From Draconibacterium sp. (GTDB lineage Bacteria; Bacteroidota; Bacteroidia; Bacteroidales; Prolixibacteraceae): 64,000 bases of DNA. The notes under the pieces were generated by a model, which ran no database searches, was not told where the DNA came from, and saw only the letters and a list, made by a program, of their open reading frames with translations. Shown one piece after another: positions 59,222 through 64,000 of this stretch. The stretch is from the NCBI GenBank assembly GCA_016705335.1, contig JADIYN010000010.1, positions 56,420 through 120,419 of the forward strand. Reading direction: 5' to 3'. The number at the start of each line of letters is the position of its first letter. Position 1 is the first letter of the stretch. The translations under genes were made by a program, and so were the position numbers.

Positions 59222-61135
59222 ATGAAAACCATTTTAACTGAATTTTTATTGACCCTAATTGTAATTTTCCAGGCATTACCAATACAATCTCAGGTAGATT
59301 TTACAGCATCTGAATTGTTGGGCAAACCAACAAATGAATCAATAACAATAAATGTGGTTCCGGCTTCTGATATTGATCAGCTTTTTTATGAGTATGGCAC
59401 ATCACCGGGGGTGTACACAGGCCAATCAGCTACAACATCAGCTTCCGGCGGCCAGCCAAAAGAAATTGTTATTAGCGGGCTTCAACCAAATACAAAATAC
59501 TACTATCGAATGAAATACAGTACTGATGATGGAATAAACTGGGTAGAAAGAGAAGAACACTCATTCAGGACACAACGGTCGCCCGGAAGTAATTTTTCAT
59601 TCACTATCATTTCCGATTCACATGCAATGTATAATACACAGTATCAGAATGCCATAACAAACATCAAAAATGAAAATCCTGATTTCCATCTCGATCTTGG
59701 CGACACATACATGGTTGACAACGCAAATAGTCAGACAACAGTTAATAATGCATATTTAGCGCAACGGGAACCTTTATATATGGATGGTATCGGTCACTCA
59801 GTTCCAATCTTTCTTGCATCAGGAAACCACGAAAATGAAGAGGGTTGGAATTTCGATGACGCTTTTAGTATTGCTACTGCTAGTGTTAAAGCCAGGAAAT
59901 TATATTATCCAACTCCTGTTCCAAACGACTTTTACTCAGGGAATGAAGATCCGCTTACCGTTCTTGATGCAACAACTTATGGTGATCAATACCGAGAAGA
60001 TTATTATGCATGGACATGGGGAGATGCTTTATTTGTTGTATTTGATCCATTTCACTATACTATTACTAATCCTTATGGTGCAACAGCCGGAGAAAGTAAT
60101 GATGAAACAGTAAGTGGCGATCAGTGGAACTGGACTTTAGGTCAACAACAGTATAATTGGTTAAAACAAACACTTGAAAACAGCAATGCCAAATATAAAT
60201 TTATGTTTTCCCATCACATGGTTGGCGGTACACAAAGCTATGTACGCGGTGGGGCTGTACCTGCGCACCAATATGAGTGGGGAGGTTATAATGCCGATGG
60301 TGTAACCTGGGGTTGGGATACAAAAAGACCTGGCAGGGAAGATGATGATCCAATAAGACAACTGATGATTGATAATGGTGTTAGCGCATTTTTTCACGGT
60401 CATGATCATCAATATGCTTATGAAGTTCGGGATGACATTGTTTATCAGAGCCTTCCCAGGCCCAGTACAGGATTGGATTTCAATTATTACAGCGAAAGTA
60501 ATGAATATACAGAAAGAGTCTTAGCTAGTCCGGGACACCTGAAAGTTACAGTAACACCGGGTGCAGCAACTGTTGAATATATAACATCAAGCAATACTAC
60601 AGGCACCGTTCAACATTCCTACACTATTCTGCCAGGTTCTTCTGCACCAACGCATAGTTTAACAATGGCTGTTTCTCCGTCGGGGAGTGGATCGATCTTG
60701 CCGGCAACCGGTGTTCATATATATGAAGAGAATACTTCTGTTACAATAAAAGCAACCCGAAACTCTGGCTATTTTTTCGATCATTGGGAAGGAGATGTTG
60801 CCAATACAAATTCACCCGAAACAACAGTGACATTAAATTCAGATAAAACCATAACAGCAATATTTACTGCAACAACAATTAAACTCGGAGATGTAAATAA
60901 TGATAATACAGTTAATTCGACTGATGCCCTAATCATTTTATCATGTGATGCGGGATTAAATACATCTTTTTTCTGTCCTATGAATCGGGCAGATGTAAAT
61001 GAAGATGGAACCATCAATTCAACCGATGCATTGATAATCCTTTCTTATGATGTTGGAATTTCTATTCAGTTTCCTTTAGGAATTGCAGGATATAGGTCGG
61101 ATGTAATGTCCTGTGGAGGATGTGATTTCGAATAA
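59222..61135 (+). CDS. Secreted metallophosphoesterase with dockerin-like C-terminus (copy 2)
   Basis: The start at 59222 (MKTILTEFLLTLIVIFQALP) gives a clean signal peptide; the upstream in-frame codons belong to the end of copy 1 in another frame. The 637-residue protein has the same order as copy 1: FN3-like domain (TKYYYRMKYSTDDGINW), phosphoesterase (TIISDSHAMYN, HLDLGDTYM, SGNHENEEGW, MFSHHMVGG, FFHGHDHQY), InlB-type repeat (SGYFFDHWEGDVANTNS) and two dockerin-like EF hands (GDVNNDNTVNSTDALII, DVNEDGTINSTDALII), ending SCGGCDFE. It is intact, which supports the repair of copy 1. A tandem duplication is evident; the two have drifted apart in the loops. Confidence 0.87.
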   Translation: MKTILTEFLLTLIVIFQALPIQSQVDFTASELLGKPTNESITINVVPASDIDQLFYEYGTSPGVYTGQSATTSASGGQPKEIVISGLQPNTKYYYRMKYSTDDGINWVEREEHSFRTQRSPGSNFSFTIISDSHAMYNTQYQNAITNIKNENPDFHLDLGDTYMVDNANSQTTVNNAYLAQREPLYMDGIGHSVPIFLASGNHENEEGWNFDDAFSIATASVKARKLYYPTPVPNDFYSGNEDPLTVLDATTYGDQYREDYYAWTWGDALFVVFDPFHYTITNPYGATAGESNDETVSGDQWNWTLGQQQYNWLKQTLENSNAKYKFMFSHHMVGGTQSYVRGGAVPAHQYEWGGYNADGVTWGWDTKRPGREDDDPIRQLMIDNGVSAFFHGHDHQYAYEVRDDIVYQSLPRPSTGLDFNYYSESNEYTERVLASPGHLKVTVTPGAATVEYITSSNTTGTVQHSYTILPGSSAPTHSLTMAVSPSGSGSILPATGVHIYEENTSVTIKATRNSGYFFDHWEGDVANTNSPETTVTLNSDKTITAIFTATTIKLGDVNNDNTVNSTDALIILSCDAGLNTSFFCPMNRADVNEDGTINSTDALIILSYDVGISIQFPLGIAGYRSDVMSCGGCDFE

Positions 61136-61148
61136 AACAAAATATTAT

Positions 61149-61155
61149 AAGGAGG
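61149..61155 (+). promoter_or_regulatory. Strong Shine-Dalgarno site
   Basis: AAGGAGG lies 8 bases before the ATG at 61164. Such a clear site is rare in this window, where most genes lack one, and it fixes the start of the large secreted protein. Confidence 0.7.
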
Positions 61156-61163
61156 AAATTATC

Positions 61164-64000
61164 ATGAAAACTTTTACAAGGTTCGTGCAATTATTTTTCG
61201 TTTTTGTTCTATTAATAAATAGCAGCATTTATGCGCAATGGACTGCATATAATGACTGCTCAGGAACTAATTCAATCACCAACACAACAAACATCCTTGG
61301 GGTTTCGGGTACTGGTACTTTGAAAAACTTTGATACAGGTGCCACATTAACTGGTGTGACAGCAACTTTCACATCAAATGGTTCTCCAAATCTAGGTACA
61401 AGCAATGGAGCTGCCACTAATTCGGGTACTGATGCATACAACATCTTTAACGGTAATGCAAATTTAGTGGGAGTTGTTAACTATGGAAGCTCATCAGGTT
61501 GGTACATCGATTTGACGATATCAGGACTGGACCCAACTAAAACCTATACTTTTGTAACAACAGCCAACCGGGCAGATGCAAGTTATACCGCAAGAATTTC
61601 CCGATATACAATTTCAGATATTTCTGCTGCAAACAATGCAAGTTCTGATGGAGTAACTGTAATTAGTAATGAATCCGTCTCCTTTTGTACCGGCTATAAT
61701 TCGGTGAATGGTTATGTCGCACGATGGACAGGAATTCAGACAGGTACTGATGGTGATTTCACAATTAGAGCTGATTATCCGAGTAATTATCAGGCATACG
61801 GATTAAGCGTTTTTATGCTTCAGGAGGAAGCAAGTACAGGCCCGAACATTAATACAACAGGATCTTTAAATATGTTCCATAGTGAACCTGGAATACCTTC
61901 GGCTGAACAAAGTTATACTGTTTCAGGCACGAATTTGACGGCAGAGATAATATTAAATGCACCTGCTGATTTTGAAATTTCAACTAACAGCGGAAGCGGT
62001 TTTAGTTCTTCGCTTTCACTGTCTCCAATATCAGGAACAGTGGTTTCAACACCGGTTTATGTGCGATTTAATCGGGCTACGGAAGGAACATCTTCAGGCG
62101 ATATAACTCATACAAGCACCGATGCTTCAACCCGAAATGTGGCTGTAAATGGTGAAGCAATAGTACCACCAGTGGGATGGACTGCATACAACGATTGTGC
62201 ATCTCCCTTAAGTTCAGAATCTAATATCACAAGTGTTGGATTTTCTACCACAAGCCCATACAATTACACGGGCGATGCAATATTGCTGGATCAGGCTACT
62301 GGCAAATCTACAGGAGTAACAGCAAATCTGGTTAAAAGTGGAACGATGCAAACTACCACCGCAGGCGATGACACTCCTGAAGGTACTGATGCTTATTCTG
62401 TTTTTTATCCTTTTACAGATATGTCTGGTGTTAATAATGGTACGGCAAGTGGTTGGTATATGGATTTAACTTTTATAGGATTAAACCCCACCAAAAAATA
62501 CACTTTTGTAACATCGGTTGCACGACAGGGTGGAACATCAACCTATGATACACGGAATTCAATGTTTACCATTTCTGACTTAGAAGGGGCAGCCAATGCA
62601 AGTTCAGTTGGGGTAACTGAAGTCAACAATTTATCCGTTTGGTTTAATGGTGGTCAGAATAGTGAGGGACGTGTGGCTCGTTGGACTGGAATACAACCGG
62701 GAGCAGACGGTGACTTTAAAGTCCGTGCAGAGGCACAGGGTACCAATGTAAATGGTTATGGATTCAGCGTTTTTATGTTAAAAGAAGAAACATCATCTCC
62801 TGCCATAAACATTATGGGTTCTTTAACTCCTTTCAATATTATACCCGGATCTCCATCTGTAGAACAGAGTTATTCAGTTTCAGGTTCCAATTTAACCGAA
62901 AATATTGTAATTACTGCACCTGCAGATTTCCTGATAAAAGAAGACGGTGGTACATACGGTTCTAATGTTTCATTAATTCCAGTTGATGGTACTGTAGCTT
63001 CAACAATAATCTATGTTCAGTTTAACCGTGCTACAGAAGGAACATCAACAGGAAATATTGAACATACAAGTGATGGTGCAACTACCAGAAATGTGCCTGT
63101 TAGCGGTACTGCCGAAGAAGTCCCGAATGAAATAACCATTAGTGTTAGAGTGAACCAAAGTACTGATGATTCAGAAGAAGATACAGATGATGGCTCCATC
63201 GATATAGAAAGTTCTGATCTGGAATTAATTCATGACAGTAGTTATAACAGAGATCAGATTGTTGGAATGCGTTTCCAAAATGTTGAAATCCCGGCAGGAG
63301 CAAATATTCTGAGCGCTTATATCGAATTTGAAACTGATGAAACAGTAAATACAAATCCATGTAATCTGAGGATTCTTGGGCAAGCGGCTGATAATCCGGC
63401 AACTTTCACTGAAAATGTCAATGATATTTCAAGTCGAAATCAAACGTCAGCTTCGGTGAATTGGTCTCCTGAAGATTGGCCAACAGTAAACGTTAAACAT
63501 CAAACTCCTGATATCACTTCAATTGCACAGGAAATAGTAAACAGAGCAGGTTGGACAAGTGGAAATGCAATGGTGTATTTAATTGAAGGTACAGGACAAC
63601 GTGTTGCTGAATCATGGGATGGTGAACCCGAAAAATGCACCGCTTCTTGTAATCAATTATACACTTTCCGCAGTCCCAACTATCATATTATCGGGTATTC
63701 CTTTAAATAACTTTAGCAGCCAGCCCGGAACACCCTCGGCAGAACAAAACTACACTGTTTCAGGAATTAATCTGACCGAAGATATTGTAATTACAGCGCC
63801 AACAGATTTTGAAATTTCAACTTCGGGTGGAAGTGGATTTGGATCAACACTGACACTTGTTCAAACCGGAGGATCAGTTGCCGAAACTCCTGTTTACGTT
63901 AGAATGAACAGTTCAGAAGTTGGATCATTATCCGGAAATATTTCACATAACAGTTCTGGCGTAAGCGAAAAAAATGTTGCTGTTAACGGAACAGTAACAG
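61164..64000 (+). CDS. Large modular secreted protein, runs off the window (one frameshift)
   Basis: The start MKTFTRFVQLFFVFVLLINS is a signal peptide ending at IYAQ. The architecture alternates: module A1 (WTAYNDCSGTNSI to YGLSVFMLQEE, about 200 residues), an Ig-like module B1 (IPSAEQSYTVSGTNLTAEI), A2 (WTAYNDCASPLSSES to YGFSVFMLKEE), B2 (SPSVEQSYSVSGSNLTENI), then a DNRLRE/CBM96-like beta domain (GMRFQNVEIPAGANILSAYI, GTGQRVAESWDGE), and B3 (TPSAEQNYTVSGINLTEDI). One extra T near 63696 causes an apparent stop at 63710; removing it continues the frame past 64000. No catalytic domain is visible yet. It is probably exported by the type IX system (inference), with the end and any sorting signal beyond the window. 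Confidence 0.75.

Overview
The window looks like a Bacteroidota chromosome segment, probably a marine or sediment Marinilabiliales/Prolixibacteraceae-type organism (inference). The basis is AT-rich intergenic DNA, SusC/FecA-type TonB receptors with FecI/FecR regulators, LytTR response regulators, DUF4270 and DUF4907 proteins, and an almost complete lack of Shine-Dalgarno sites. Many reading frames are broken by single-base indels, mostly in A or T runs, roughly one lesion per 2 kb, and the essential gene leuS carries an in-frame stop. I read this mainly as uncorrected sequencing error, so most split genes are annotated here as one repaired gene.

Region 1 (1-25.9 kb, + strand) is a dense carbohydrate-catabolism cluster: exported FAD oxidoreductase, exported FMN_bind-like protein, a large unclassified propeller-like lipoprotein, GH106-like rhamnosidase, URO-D family protein, GH95-like hydrolase, GH29, GH59, GH29, GH35, DUF3863-like lipoprotein, S1 sulfatase, RhaT, a second URO-D family protein and RhaM. 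Together these point to stepwise removal of rhamnose, fucose, galactose and sulfate from a complex glycan, followed by rhamnose import and mutarotation. No SusC/SusD pair is present in this stretch. The two URO-D proteins are the least explained part and may act on methylated sugars.

Region 2 (26-32.8 kb, - strand) holds a LytS/LytR-type sensor kinase and regulator, then a MacAB-TolC efflux operon (tolC-like, macA-like, ATPase, permease in transcription order).

Region 3 (33-46.9 kb) contains a DUF4907/Kelch pair divergent from a DUF4270 lipoprotein and an outer-membrane beta-barrel, an orphan LytTR regulator with a degenerate receiver, a sigma factor/FecR/TonB-receptor cell-surface signalling set, a Cthe_2159-like beta-helix carbohydrate-binding lipoprotein and a CBM9-DUF5916 beta-barrel protein.

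Region 4 (47-56 kb) is mixed housekeeping and uptake: alpha/beta hydrolase, heme-type TonB receptor, zinc metallopeptidase, HerA-like ATPase and leuS.

Region 5 (56-64 kb) starts with a long AT-rich spacer and then has two tandem paralogous secreted metallophosphoesterases ending in dockerin-like EF-hand repeats, followed by a very large modular secreted protein that runs off the window.
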